64,000 nucleotides of DNA from Flavobacterium cutihirudinis. Lineage in GTDB: Bacteria; Bacteroidota; Bacteroidia; Flavobacteriales; Flavobacteriaceae. Below, piece by piece: positions 1-8,428 of this stretch. The DNA lies in the NCBI RefSeq assembly GCF_003385895.1, contig NZ_QRDQ01000010.1, positions 372,001-436,000 on the forward strand, given 5' to 3'. A program made the position numbers and the translations under genes. Within the stretch, counting starts at the first letter, position 1, and every line of letters begins with the position of its first letter. A model generated the notes under the pieces. That model worked only from the letters and a program-made list of their open reading frames with translations, was not told where the DNA came from and did no database searches.

Positions 1-6
1 AGTACA

Positions 7-906
7 ATGAAAAAGGATCAATTATTAGCCAAATGGCTTAACAATGATTTGTCAGAAGATGAATTAGCCGAGTTTAAAGCAAGCCCCGATTTTGAAAAAT
101 ACCAAAAAATAAAAAACTATACGGATCATTTAGAAGTAGGCGATCTGGATGAAAATACTATGCTTTCTAACGTTCTAAAACAGAAAAAAGCGACTCCAAA
201 AGTGGTTCCGTTATATAAAACATGGATGTTTAGAGCTGTAGCGGTCTTTGTTTTAGCTCTTGGAGTTATGTTTGTTTTGAAATTTTTTATACCTGAAACA
301 CAAACGGCGAATTTTGGAGAGAAAACCAGTTTTTCATTACCGGATAATTCAGAAGTTGTCCTAAACTCGGGCTCAGAAATAAACTATAAAAAATGGAATT
401 GGGACAATCACAGACATCTCGAACTAAAAGGTGAAGCTTATTTTAGAGTAGCGAAAGGCCGAAAATTTGAAGTACAAACCAGTCTGGGGAAAGTAACGGT
501 TTTAGGAACCCAGTTTGATGTTAAAGCAAGAAAAAACAGGTTTGATGTTGTGTGTTACGAAGGGCGTGTAAAAGTAAATTATGCCAATACTCAAATTTTA
601 TTAACGCACGGACAAAGTGTTAGTTTCGAAAACGGTAAGCAAGCTAACATAAACGTAACGTCTTTAAAACCGGAATGGATTGACGATCAAATATGTTTTT
701 ATAAAGAAGATATCAGAAGCATTTTAGACGAAGTTGAGAGACAATATAATATTTCAATTGAATTAAATTCAAAAGATACAACCTCCTTGTTTACAGGAAA
801 ATTACCCGCTAAAGACTTAAATGTTGCTTTGCAGATTATTAGCACAACTTATCATTTGAAGGCGAATAAAGTTTCAAAAAATAAAATAATTTTTGACGGA
901 AAGTAA
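7..906 (+). CDS. FecR family anti-sigma factor
   Basis: A 299-residue FecR-type inner-membrane anti-sigma factor. It should hold an ECF sigma factor in the cytoplasm and release it when the outer-membrane transducer signals. A short cytoplasmic N-terminal part (about 1-70) precedes one membrane helix at about 73-94. The periplasmic FecR domain follows (about 100-200, with typical GEAYFRVAK and LGTQFDVKA segments), then a C-terminal DUF4974-like region (about 225-295). The stop codon directly abuts the start of the TonB-receptor gene, so the two are translationally coupled. The cognate sigma gene is expected left of the window edge. Family assignment is firm; the signal is unknown. Confidence 0.93.
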   Translation: MKKDQLLAKWLNNDLSEDELAEFKASPDFEKYQKIKNYTDHLEVGDLDENTMLSNVLKQKKATPKVVPLYKTWMFRAVAVFVLALGVMFVLKFFIPETQTANFGEKTSFSLPDNSEVVLNSGSEINYKKWNWDNHRHLELKGEAYFRVAKGRKFEVQTSLGKVTVLGTQFDVKARKNRFDVVCYEGRVKVNYANTQILLTHGQSVSFENGKQANINVTSLKPEWIDDQICFYKEDIRSILDEVERQYNISIELNSKDTTSLFTGKLPAKDLNVALQIISTTYHLKANKVSKNKIIFDGK

Positions 907-3441
907 ATGTTGCTCCCCAAACAATTTCATTTTTTGTTTTTCCTGTTTTTCCTTGCCCTAAGTGCTTTTGCTCAGGACAAAGGCGAAGCTGTGCCACTGA
1001 AAAACATAATGATGGAAATGGAGCAGCAACATCATGTAAATTTTAATTATACAGAAAATAATGTTGAAGACGTTCAATTAATACCACCCAAAAAGTCACT
1101 TTCCTTAGAGCAAAAACTAGAATATCTTTCAAAGAAAACAAATTTGTCTTTTGAAAATATTGATAATAAATTCATCAATATTTATAAAAAAGAGAAAGAT
1201 TCACTGATCGTTTGCGGATACGTTTTTTCTAATTCAGACAACAAACCAATTGGGAATGCCAATATTAGTTTGCCCAATAAAACACTGGCTTCAACTAACT
1301 CAAACGGTTATTTTGAGTTTAAAAAAGAAAACGAAACAAGCATCCTGATTAGTCACGTCGGATTTATAAGCAAACGAATTGCGCTACCCAATTCCGACTC
1401 TAAAAATTGTCTTCAAATACAATTAGAACCTGAAATTACAGCACTTGCAGAAATTAAAACCAACGCTATTTTGGCTTCCGGAATTTCTAAAAACAAGGAT
1501 GGTTCATTTGAAATTAAACCTAAGAAATTCGGTATTTTACCTGGGCTTATTGAGCCTGATGCATTGCAAACCATGCAGCAAATTCCCGGCGTAAACAGTA
1601 TTGATGAAAGTGTTTCAAGCATTAATGTTCGTGGCGGTACGCACGACCAGAATTTATTTTTGTGGAATGGAATACGAATGTACCAAACGGGACATTTTTT
1701 TGGTTTAATATCGGTTTTTAATCCCAATTTGGCGCATACCATTTCGATTTATAAAAACGGAAGTTCTGCATTTTTTGGGGAAAGTGTTTCCAGTGTAGTC
1801 GCTATTTCGTCGACTCCGGAAACGGCAGAAAAGAATTCATTTAGCGCAGGAATCAATATGATTAATGCTGATGTTTATGGGAAGTATAATCTTTCGAAAA
1901 AAAGTTATATCGAAATTTCAGCACGAAAATCGATTACTGATTTTGTAGAAACACCTACTTACAAAGAATATTTCGACAAAATTTTTCAGAACACTACAAT
2001 TAAAGATTTTTTGCAAAACCAAAATGTTGATTATGAAAGTGACAAAAAATTTGGTTTCTACGACGCAACATTAAAATATGGTCAAAAAATAGGAAGTAAA
2101 GACCAAATAATCCTCGATTTAATTACCATCAAAGACAATCTGGAAGTATTTCAAAGTGCGATGGGTAACAACATATATAAATCGGAAGATAATGTTTTAC
2201 GTCAACAGAATTACGGTGGAAATTTGTCTTGGAAGAGAAATTGGAATAGTTTCAATACTACGAAAATCAATGTTTATACTTCAGCGTATGAACTTTTAGC
2301 CAAGCAAAAAACGACCAATGAAAATCAAATCGTGATTCAGGAAAACACAGTTAATAATAATGGAATTAACTTAGAGAATAATCATATCATCAGTTCCAGA
2401 TTTAGTTTTAATGACGGATATCAGTTTAATGAAACAGGTATTACGAACTTAGAGGATGTAACGAATCCAGATTTTTATCGAAAAGTTAAAGATGTGTTGA
2501 GAACTCATGCCTTAATTTTGGAAGGAAAATATAACGATACACTTTCCCGAATATATTTTAAGGCTGGTACGCGTATTAATTATATTGAAAAGTTTAAAAA
2601 ATATATTGTTGAACCACGAGTTCAGTTTAGTTATGGTCTTAGCAAAAGTTTAATTTTAGAATTGTTGGGCGAGTTAAAAAGTCAAAACTCGCAACAAATC
2701 ATCGATTTGCAAAAAGATTATTTTGGTATTGAAAAAAGACGCTGGATTATCTCCAATAATACCACCATTCCGATTCAGAAAAGTAAGCAGCTATCTTTAA
2801 ATTTATTCTACAAAAAAAATGACTGGTTATTAGATATTGAGAATTTTTACAAGAAAGTAGAAGGAATTACAACCTCTAGTCAAGGTTTTCAGAATCAGTT
2901 AGAGTTTGTGAAAACCACTGGTGACTATGAAGTTTGGGGAACAGAAATTCTGGTTCAGAAGAAAATGAATCATTTTCTGACTTGGTTAAGCTATACTTAT
3001 AATCATAACAATTATAATTTTTCCAATTACCAATATCCAATTTTCCCGAACAACTTTGAGCTAATGCATACAGTTTCGTGGGCCGGAATTTTTGAGAAAA
3101 ATAATTTCAAAATTGCTTTGGGAACAAAATTATCTTCGGGCAGACCAAAAACTTCTCCTAAAAGCTCTCTTATAGACGTTTCAAATCCAACACTGATTTA
3201 TAATACTCCGAATAATACCAATTTAGATTTTTTTTCGCAGGTTAATTTCTCGTCTACTTATAAGTGGGACACTGAAAAAGGAATTCAGTATAAAGTAGGA
3301 GTGTCCATTTTGAATGTCTTAAACAGGAAAAATGAAATCAGCGAATATTATAGAATTAGTTCTCTCACCAATTCTATAGAAGAAGTTGAAACATTTGCAT
3401 TGCAAAGAACTCCAAACATGAGTTTTAGGGTTTCATTCTAA
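907..3441 (+). CDS. TonB-dependent receptor/transducer with STN domain
   Basis: An 844-residue outer-membrane TonB-dependent transducer, FecA-like. The signal peptide ends near residue 22 (SAFA-Q). Next come an STN signalling domain (about 30-95), a carboxypeptidase-regulatory-like domain (about 100-180), a plug (about 210-300, with INVRGGTHDQNLFLWNG) and a beta-barrel ending in the C-terminal aromatic of outer-membrane proteins (SFRVSF). STN-domain receptors pass ligand occupancy to the FecR partner, which is encoded immediately upstream with no gap. No SusD-like gene follows, so this is not a standard SusCD glycan importer. The ligand cannot be read from the sequence. Confidence 0.92.
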   Translation: MLLPKQFHFLFFLFFLALSAFAQDKGEAVPLKNIMMEMEQQHHVNFNYTENNVEDVQLIPPKKSLSLEQKLEYLSKKTNLSFENIDNKFINIYKKEKDSLIVCGYVFSNSDNKPIGNANISLPNKTLASTNSNGYFEFKKENETSILISHVGFISKRIALPNSDSKNCLQIQLEPEITALAEIKTNAILASGISKNKDGSFEIKPKKFGILPGLIEPDALQTMQQIPGVNSIDESVSSINVRGGTHDQNLFLWNGIRMYQTGHFFGLISVFNPNLAHTISIYKNGSSAFFGESVSSVVAISSTPETAEKNSFSAGINMINADVYGKYNLSKKSYIEISARKSITDFVETPTYKEYFDKIFQNTTIKDFLQNQNVDYESDKKFGFYDATLKYGQKIGSKDQIILDLITIKDNLEVFQSAMGNNIYKSEDNVLRQQNYGGNLSWKRNWNSFNTTKINVYTSAYELLAKQKTTNENQIVIQENTVNNNGINLENNHIISSRFSFNDGYQFNETGITNLEDVTNPDFYRKVKDVLRTHALILEGKYNDTLSRIYFKAGTRINYIEKFKKYIVEPRVQFSYGLSKSLILELLGELKSQNSQQIIDLQKDYFGIEKRRWIISNNTTIPIQKSKQLSLNLFYKKNDWLLDIENFYKKVEGITTSSQGFQNQLEFVKTTGDYEVWGTEILVQKKMNHFLTWLSYTYNHNNYNFSNYQYPIFPNNFELMHTVSWAGIFEKNNFKIALGTKLSSGRPKTSPKSSLIDVSNPTLIYNTPNNTNLDFFSQVNFSSTYKWDTEKGIQYKVGVSILNVLNRKNEISEYYRISSLTNSIEEVETFALQRTPNMSFRVSF

Positions 3442-3705
3442 GACTATTTAGGCAAGGTTGTAAAAAGTCTTTTTCTCTCTTTTTTATTTTTTTTTATAAA
3501 ATAATAATTCTTTGGTAGGGTAATCTACTTCAAGGCTGTTTTACTATGGAATCCTATTAAAAGAAAAAAAATGATTCCTTTAAAACACCATCAGAGCTAT
3601 TTTTTCTATGACAGCTCATAATACAAATTATGATCAAGCAAAGACTTTACATATTCTGTAAAGCATAGAATTCTTTCTTATCAATATCAATCTAAAAAAT
3701 AAACC
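3442..3705. promoter_or_regulatory. Intergenic region with two short palindromes before the envelope operon
   Basis: 264 bp between the receptor and the lipoprotein gene. A T-rich run at 3468-3500 could aid termination. GAGCT...AGCTC arms lie at about 3594-3617, and the dyad TTTACATATTCTGTAAA at about 3646-3662 sits about 45 bp before the next start. The dyad could be an operator or a small hairpin. I see no clear TTTG/TAnnTTTG promoter, which would be compatible with transcription by an alternative sigma factor, but that is inference. Confidence 0.3.
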
Positions 3706-4608
3706 ATGAAATTAAAACTAAGTAAGTTCGTTTTGGTTGCTATTGTAGCAACAACATTTTTCGTAAGCTGTAGCAGTGATAATAGTGACAATCCAAATCC
3801 AGTTCCTCCAACCCAGGAAACAAAAATGGAAGTTAATCTTTCTAACAGCGCAACATTAGGTTCTTATCTTTCAGATAAAGACGGAAGGTCTTTATATTTT
3901 TTCGCAACAGACGCCAACGGACAATCTTCTTGTACAGGAGGATGTGAAGCTGCATGGCCACCTTTTTTTGTAGATAATTTAACAGCAGATAAATTAGGCG
4001 CTGGATTGTCATTTTCAGATTTTGCTACCATAACTACTTCATCCAGCAAAAAACAATTAACCTACAAAGGCTGGCCCTTATATTACTACTCGCCGGTTAC
4101 CAGTGGCGATGGGTATGGAGGTGTAAACACACCTGAACCTGCAGGTAAAACTACAGGAGATGGCGTTAATGGCACTTGGTTTATTGCTAAACCGGATTAT
4201 TCTATCATGATCGTAAGTAGTCAGTTAGTAGGACATGATGGTAAAAACTACAAATCTGATTATACGGTAGGCGATGGCGCAACGACTTATTTTACCGATG
4301 CTAAAGGTCTAACATTGTATACTTTCAAAAATGATAATTTCAATAAAAACAATTTTACAAGTGCAGATTTTTCAAACAATGGTGTTTGGCCAATCTATGA
4401 GACAGATAAAATTGTAGTTCCTTCTATTCTTGACAAATCAAAATTTAGTGTCATTACAGTATTTGGTAAATCTCAATTGACTTACAATGGCTGGCCTTTG
4501 TATTATTTTGGACAAGATGCAGGCGTTAGAGGTGCAAATAAGGGTATTAGTTTTCCTAGTCCGGGAGTATGGCCAGTACCAGTAAAAGATATTCCACTTG
4601 CAATGTAA
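3706..4608 (+). CDS. Lipoprotein with duplicated secreted-repeat (Yx[FWY]xxD) domains
   Basis: A 300-residue exported lipoprotein with a lipobox ending at Cys22 (FFVSC) and an Asn/Pro-rich linker. It matches the secreted-repeat family Lipoprotein_15 (COG4315). The body has two homologous halves. Each opens with a display motif (RSLYFFATD near residue 63; LTLYTFKND near 203) and closes with LTYxGWPLYY (near 120 and 260). The first half holds a CTGGC Cys pair, and WPP/WPI/WPV follow the repeats. The family function is unknown, though relatives often sit beside redox proteins. It is the first of six same-strand genes, all exported or membrane-anchored. Confidence 0.85.
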   Translation: MKLKLSKFVLVAIVATTFFVSCSSDNSDNPNPVPPTQETKMEVNLSNSATLGSYLSDKDGRSLYFFATDANGQSSCTGGCEAAWPPFFVDNLTADKLGAGLSFSDFATITTSSSKKQLTYKGWPLYYYSPVTSGDGYGGVNTPEPAGKTTGDGVNGTWFIAKPDYSIMIVSSQLVGHDGKNYKSDYTVGDGATTYFTDAKGLTLYTFKNDNFNKNNFTSADFSNNGVWPIYETDKIVVPSILDKSKFSVITVFGKSQLTYNGWPLYYFGQDAGVRGANKGISFPSPGVWPVPVKDIPLAM

Positions 4609-4677
4609 ACGGCTACCATTTTACAGTAATTAAAGTAGTCCGAAATTGATAAATCCTGATAGTAAAAAGTACAAAAA

Positions 4678-5076
4678 ATGAATAAAAAAATCATACTTAT
4701 TATTTTAATAATCGTCGTAGCAATTGGCGTGATAGCATTTGGTTCTTACAATTATATAATGCATGGAGGAGCCAGAAATTTAACCACCGAAAAAACAAAT
4801 TTCACGGTTAGTTCGGCTTTTATTACATCAGAATTTTTGGGAGATATAGAGGCGGCAAATAAAAAATATCTTGAAAAAGCAGTCGCAATTAAAGGTAAAA
4901 TAACCGCTTTGAAAGGGAAAGAAGTAATTCTCGACGGTACTGTTATCTGTAGTTTTAATAATCAGGATTTATCAATTAAAAAAGACCAAATAGTAACTGT
5001 AAAAGGCAGAGTTGTAGGTTATGATGATTTAATGGGTGAATTAAAATTAGACCAATGTTTTATAATCAAAAATTAA
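4678..5076 (+). CDS. Membrane-anchored OB-fold (tRNA_anti-like) protein
   Basis: 132 residues. An N-terminal hydrophobic helix (about 4-25) acts as an anchor or uncleaved signal. A small beta-rich domain follows, with KAVAIKGKI, a middle strand and IVTVKGRVVGYDDLMGEL, which fits the tRNA_anti-like OB-fold family common in Bacteroidota. Despite the family name, exported members are not known to bind tRNA. The gap to the next gene is 4 bp, so they are cotranscribed. Function unknown; a ligand- or cation-binding envelope protein is possible. Confidence 0.7.
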   Translation: MNKKIILIILIIVVAIGVIAFGSYNYIMHGGARNLTTEKTNFTVSSAFITSEFLGDIEAANKKYLEKAVAIKGKITALKGKEVILDGTVICSFNNQDLSIKKDQIVTVKGRVVGYDDLMGELKLDQCFIIKN

Positions 5077-5080
5077 TTAA

Positions 5081-5944
5081 ATGAACGTAAAATTATTTTT
5101 ATCCTTAGCATTTTTTCTTTCGGTTATTGGTCATTTAGCAGCACAGGATGATTTGTTAAAGGAATTGGACACTGTAAAATCTAAAGAAAAACAAATAGAA
5201 ACTTTAGGTTTCAAAGGGCTCCAGATTTGCAACATGCAATCGACAAAACTAACTGCCAAAGGCGAATGGTATATATTAATATCGCATCGCTTTGGTGATT
5301 TGACCCAGGGTTTTGATAACTTTTTTGGATTAGATGATGCTTACACCAAATTAGGAGCCATTTACGGATTGACAGATTGGTTGTCACTAGGAGCATCGAG
5401 ACAAACAAACAATAAGATTTATGAATTAACCGCAAAGTACAGGCTTAAAAATCAGGAAGAAAACGGTTTTCCGGTATCTATTGTTGGCTATAATACGATG
5501 GATGTTAATACCAATTTAAGTACAGATCAATATCCTTATTTAAAATTTAATAATCGATTGGCTTTTACCACACAATTACTGGTTTCAAGAAAATTTTCAG
5601 ATGCGATTACCCTCGAAATAGCTCCAATTTATATTCACAAAAATCTGTATGATGAAACCACTGAAAGAAAAGATCAGTTTGTGGTGGGACTTGGCGGAAG
5701 ATATAAATTCACAAAAAGGTTAAGTATGAATCTCGAATATGCGCCACGAATTGATGCACCGGAAAATGAGGTGTATCATAATTTGCTTACGGTAGGATTG
5801 GATATTGACACCGGCGGACATATTTTTCAGATGGTTTTCTCAAACTGTCAGACTATGAATGACGTGTATGTATTCTCTAATGCGACTGGGAAATGGAATG
5901 GAGGAGGTATTTATTTTGGATTTAATTTATATAGAGTCTTTTAA
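5081..5944 (+). CDS. DUF5777 family outer-membrane beta-barrel protein
   Basis: 287 residues with a signal peptide (cleavage near LAAQ, about residue 21). The body consists of alternating amphipathic strands and includes HRFGDLTQGFDNFFGLDD and TDWLSLGASR, typical of the DUF5777 family. It ends in a C-terminal aromatic (YRVF), as outer-membrane barrels do. Family members are found beside YceI and cytochrome-like proteins in Bacteroidota. Here it lies between an OB-fold protein and a haem-motif lipoprotein. Role unknown; it may be a channel or scaffold for the small redox and lipid-binding partners encoded next to it. Confidence 0.8.
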   Translation: MNVKLFLSLAFFLSVIGHLAAQDDLLKELDTVKSKEKQIETLGFKGLQICNMQSTKLTAKGEWYILISHRFGDLTQGFDNFFGLDDAYTKLGAIYGLTDWLSLGASRQTNNKIYELTAKYRLKNQEENGFPVSIVGYNTMDVNTNLSTDQYPYLKFNNRLAFTTQLLVSRKFSDAITLEIAPIYIHKNLYDETTERKDQFVVGLGGRYKFTKRLSMNLEYAPRIDAPENEVYHNLLTVGLDIDTGGHIFQMVFSNCQTMNDVYVFSNATGKWNGGGIYFGFNLYRVF

Positions 5945-5962
5945 AATTAATAAAATATTTCG

Positions 5963-6307
5963 ATGAAAAAAATAAGAATATTTTTAATAGCACTATGCAG
6001 CATATTCATAGTTTCTTGTGAATCTAACACCTATAGTGAAATAGGAAGACCAGCCGGAAATCCAACTTATGAGGCCAATATAGAACATATTATAGAACAT
6101 AATTGCCTGAGTTGCCATTACGGAGCAATTCAATATCCTAATCTGGAAACGTATGAAGGAGTAAAAAATGCCTGTCTTAATGCCAATTTGGTTTGTAGGA
6201 TTGAATCTGAAGATTGTGGCATTAGAATGCCGCAGGGAGGAAGCCTTCCTCAAACAGATATTGATTTAATAAAACTTTGGGTAGCAAACGGATTTGTAGA
6301 AGAATAA
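5963..6307 (+). CDS. Small c-type cytochrome-like lipoprotein
   Basis: 114 residues. The lipobox is at Cys19 (FIVSC). A single haem-attachment motif CLSCH lies at 48-52, and a plausible distal ligand Met89 lies in RMPQGG, so a mono-haem envelope cytochrome is likely. Four further Cys residues (12, 71, 78 and 85) are unusual for this class; the last three could form a disulphide. Downstream spacing to yceI is 9 bp. It would accept or donate electrons at the membrane surface. The donor within this operon is not obvious. Confidence 0.8.
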   Translation: MKKIRIFLIALCSIFIVSCESNTYSEIGRPAGNPTYEANIEHIIEHNCLSCHYGAIQYPNLETYEGVKNACLNANLVCRIESEDCGIRMPQGGSLPQTDIDLIKLWVANGFVEE

Positions 6308-6316
6308 GCGAAACTT

Positions 6317-6859
6317 ATGAAAAGACTAACATTTTTAATAGTATTTATTTTTTTGGGAAATATGCTATTTGCCCAAAAAATGATGACGCGAACAGGACAA
6401 ATAAAATTTGAAGCTTCGGTGCCTTCATTTGATCCTGTTGCGGCTGTAAATAATTCGGTTTCTGCAATTTTGGATGAGTCGAATGGCGAAATTGCTGTTT
6501 TGGCTCTGGTAAAAGCTTTCAAATTTAAAATTCCTTTGATGGAGGAACATTTTAATGAAAATTATATGGAATCTTCGCAATATCCAAAGGCAACTTTTAA
6601 AGGAAGAATAACAAATTTTGATGCTTCAAAATTAAGCAGTTCTCAAAAATATGATTTAGAAGGAGATTTGACTATACATGGTGTAACCAAAAAAATTAAA
6701 ACCAAAATTAGTCTCATATCAAAGGAAGGAAAAGTATACGTCTCAAATAATCTAATAGTTAAGGCTCAAGATTTTAATATCAAAATACCAAGCGTTGTAA
6801 AAAGTAAAGTAGCAGAAGATGTTTCTATTAATCTGGATTTGATCCTTGATGAAAAATAG
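6317..6859 (+). CDS. YceI-like periplasmic lipocalin-fold protein
   Basis: 180 residues with a signal peptide ending near FAQ (about residue 20). The YceI domain follows, with GQIKFEASVP, YPKATFKGRI near residue 92 and LTIHGVTKKI near 115. YceI proteins have a lipocalin-like barrel and bind long isoprenoid or lipid chains. In this operon the protein may carry a quinone-like or lipid molecule for the neighbouring cytochrome and barrel, which is inference from context. Family identification is strong. Confidence 0.88.
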   Translation: MKRLTFLIVFIFLGNMLFAQKMMTRTGQIKFEASVPSFDPVAAVNNSVSAILDESNGEIAVLALVKAFKFKIPLMEEHFNENYMESSQYPKATFKGRITNFDASKLSSSQKYDLEGDLTIHGVTKKIKTKISLISKEGKVYVSNNLIVKAQDFNIKIPSVVKSKVAEDVSINLDLILDEK

Positions 6860-6919
6860 CATAACTATATAATCAATAGTTTTTTTAATCTTTTTATTAA
6901 TCTAAAAAATATACAAATT

Positions 6920-7420
6920 ATGAAATCACTATTAAATTTCTCAGTAATCGTATGTTTGTTTTTTATTGGAGTTTCGTGCTCCAGTAATAACGACGACAAC
7001 CCAACGCCACCCAAGCCTGTTATTGTTACCTTTAATGCGACTTTAAGTGGCGCAAGTGAAGTACCTGCAAATGCTTCAACCGCAACAGGAACTGCAACAT
7101 TGAGTTATAACAAAACCACAAAAATTTTCACGCTCAATGTGAATTATTCCGGATTAACACCAACTATGGGACATATACACAAAGGTGCCGCTGGTACTAA
7201 TGGAGCTATAATATTTCCGTTTACCGATATAGCATCGCCTATTAGTTACACAAGTCCTGTACTGACTGCAGCACAAGAAACGGATCTTTTGGCAAATAAT
7301 TATTATGTAAACTTACACACCGAGGCTTTTACAGCGGGAGAAATAAGAGGACAACTTATTACTGAAAACCCTGGCGGAAGCGATGGCGGCGGTGGAGGCG
7401 GCGGTGGAGGCGGCTACTAA
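6920..7420 (+). CDS. CHRD domain lipoprotein with polyglycine tail
   Basis: 166 residues. The lipobox is at Cys20 (GVSCSS), with an Asp/Asn/Pro linker. A single CHRD domain spans about 35-150 and contains LSGASEVPANAS, MGHIHKGAAG and the closing YYVNLHTEAFTAGEIRGQL. The C-terminus is a Gly-rich tail (GGSDGG plus a run of ten Gly, then Tyr), encoded by imperfect ggcggtgga repeats that could slip. CHRD domains occur in chordin and in many bacterial exported proteins; their bacterial function is unresolved. It is the last gene of the envelope operon, before a strong terminator. Confidence 0.85.
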   Translation: MKSLLNFSVIVCLFFIGVSCSSNNDDNPTPPKPVIVTFNATLSGASEVPANASTATGTATLSYNKTTKIFTLNVNYSGLTPTMGHIHKGAAGTNGAIIFPFTDIASPISYTSPVLTAAQETDLLANNYYVNLHTEAFTAGEIRGQLITENPGGSDGGGGGGGGGGY

Positions 7421-7442
7421 AACCGGCTCTTTATCTTTAGAG

Positions 7443-7480
7443 AAAAAAAGCTTTTCTAACTAATTAGAAAAGCTTTTTTT
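7443..7480. terminator. Bidirectional intrinsic terminator
   Basis: Perfect 17-bp inverted repeat (AAAAAAAGCTTTTCTAA and its complement) around a CTAA loop, with T-tracts on both strands. It ends the plus-strand envelope operon and the convergent minus-strand sugar operon. Confidence 0.92.
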
Positions 7481-7540
7481 AATTTATAATATATAAAATT
7501 TGTTTTCAATATTTTCTAAAAGCAGTTTTAGAAATTACAT

Positions 7541-8413
7541 TTAAATTAATTGCTTAGTAACATAATCGCAGCTTGTTTTAATTGATTCTGCTGGATTTGG
7601 CGAATAATTAGTTTCTTGTTCGACAAAAAAATGTTTCATACCAGATAATTTAGCTTGTGCAAAAATGGTTTTAAAGTCGATGCTTCCGTCGCCAATTTCG
7701 GTATTCCACTCAGCTTTAGATTTATCCATATCTTTTACATGCCACATTGTAAATCGGCCGGGATTAGCCTTAAACAATGCTAACGGATCATTTCCAGAAC
7801 GAACTGCCCAGTATAGATCCAATTCAAAATCGACTAATTTTTTATCAGTTTCTTGTAATAGAATATCATATCCTGTTTTATCTCCAAACTTTTTAAATTC
7901 AAAATCATGATTATGATAAGCCAATTTCAAACCTGATTGTTTGCATAAAACGGCTGCTTCATTTATTTTTTGAGCAACTCGTTTAAAACCATCTAAATCA
8001 TGTCTTAAATTTTCATCTAAATAAGGAACAGTAATATACTCGCTTTCAAGTTGTTTAGCACATTCAATACAAGCTTTAAGAAAATCAGCATTGTTGTCTT
8101 TTATAAAAGAATTAAAATCATAATGTCCGCTTGGCGCTTTTAGTCCATTATCGTTCATTATTTTTTTGAAATCTTTTGAAGAAGTGCCAAAAAAGCCATC
8201 TTTGCCTGAATATCCATAAGTTTCCACTTCTTTATATCCTGACTTAGCCACATGCTCTAAAACTCCTTTTACGTTTTTAGAAAAATCATCTCTCAACGTA
8301 TACAATTGAAGTCCGATATTTTTTGGCTTAGCCGAAAATGCAAGTGAAGGAGCAATTGCTACTGCACCTAAAGCCAAACCGCTAGTAATTAAGAAATCTC
8401 TTCTCTTTATCAT
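7541..8413 (-). CDS. Tat-exported sugar phosphate isomerase/epimerase-like TIM barrel
   Basis: 290 residues of the xylose-isomerase-like TIM-barrel superfamily. The N-terminus carries a twin-Arg signal (KRRDFL, then a hydrophobic stretch to about residue 27), so it probably acts in the periplasm. Likely metal and substrate residues sit in YHNHDFEF, FELDLYWA, HVKDMDK and VEQETNY. It is the last gene of the ten-gene operon, 15 bp after the preceding gene. In this context a 3-keto-sugar or epimerised sugar is a likely substrate, but the exact reaction cannot be read from the sequence. Confidence 0.85.
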   Translation of the reverse strand: MIKRRDFLITSGLALGAVAIAPSLAFSAKPKNIGLQLYTLRDDFSKNVKGVLEHVAKSGYKEVETYGYSGKDGFFGTSSKDFKKIMNDNGLKAPSGHYDFNSFIKDNNADFLKACIECAKQLESEYITVPYLDENLRHDLDGFKRVAQKINEAAVLCKQSGLKLAYHNHDFEFKKFGDKTGYDILLQETDKKLVDFELDLYWAVRSGNDPLALFKANPGRFTMWHVKDMDKSKAEWNTEIGDGSIDFKTIFAQAKLSGMKHFFVEQETNYSPNPAESIKTSCDYVTKQLI

Positions 8414-8428
8414 AGTTTTTAGTTTTTT

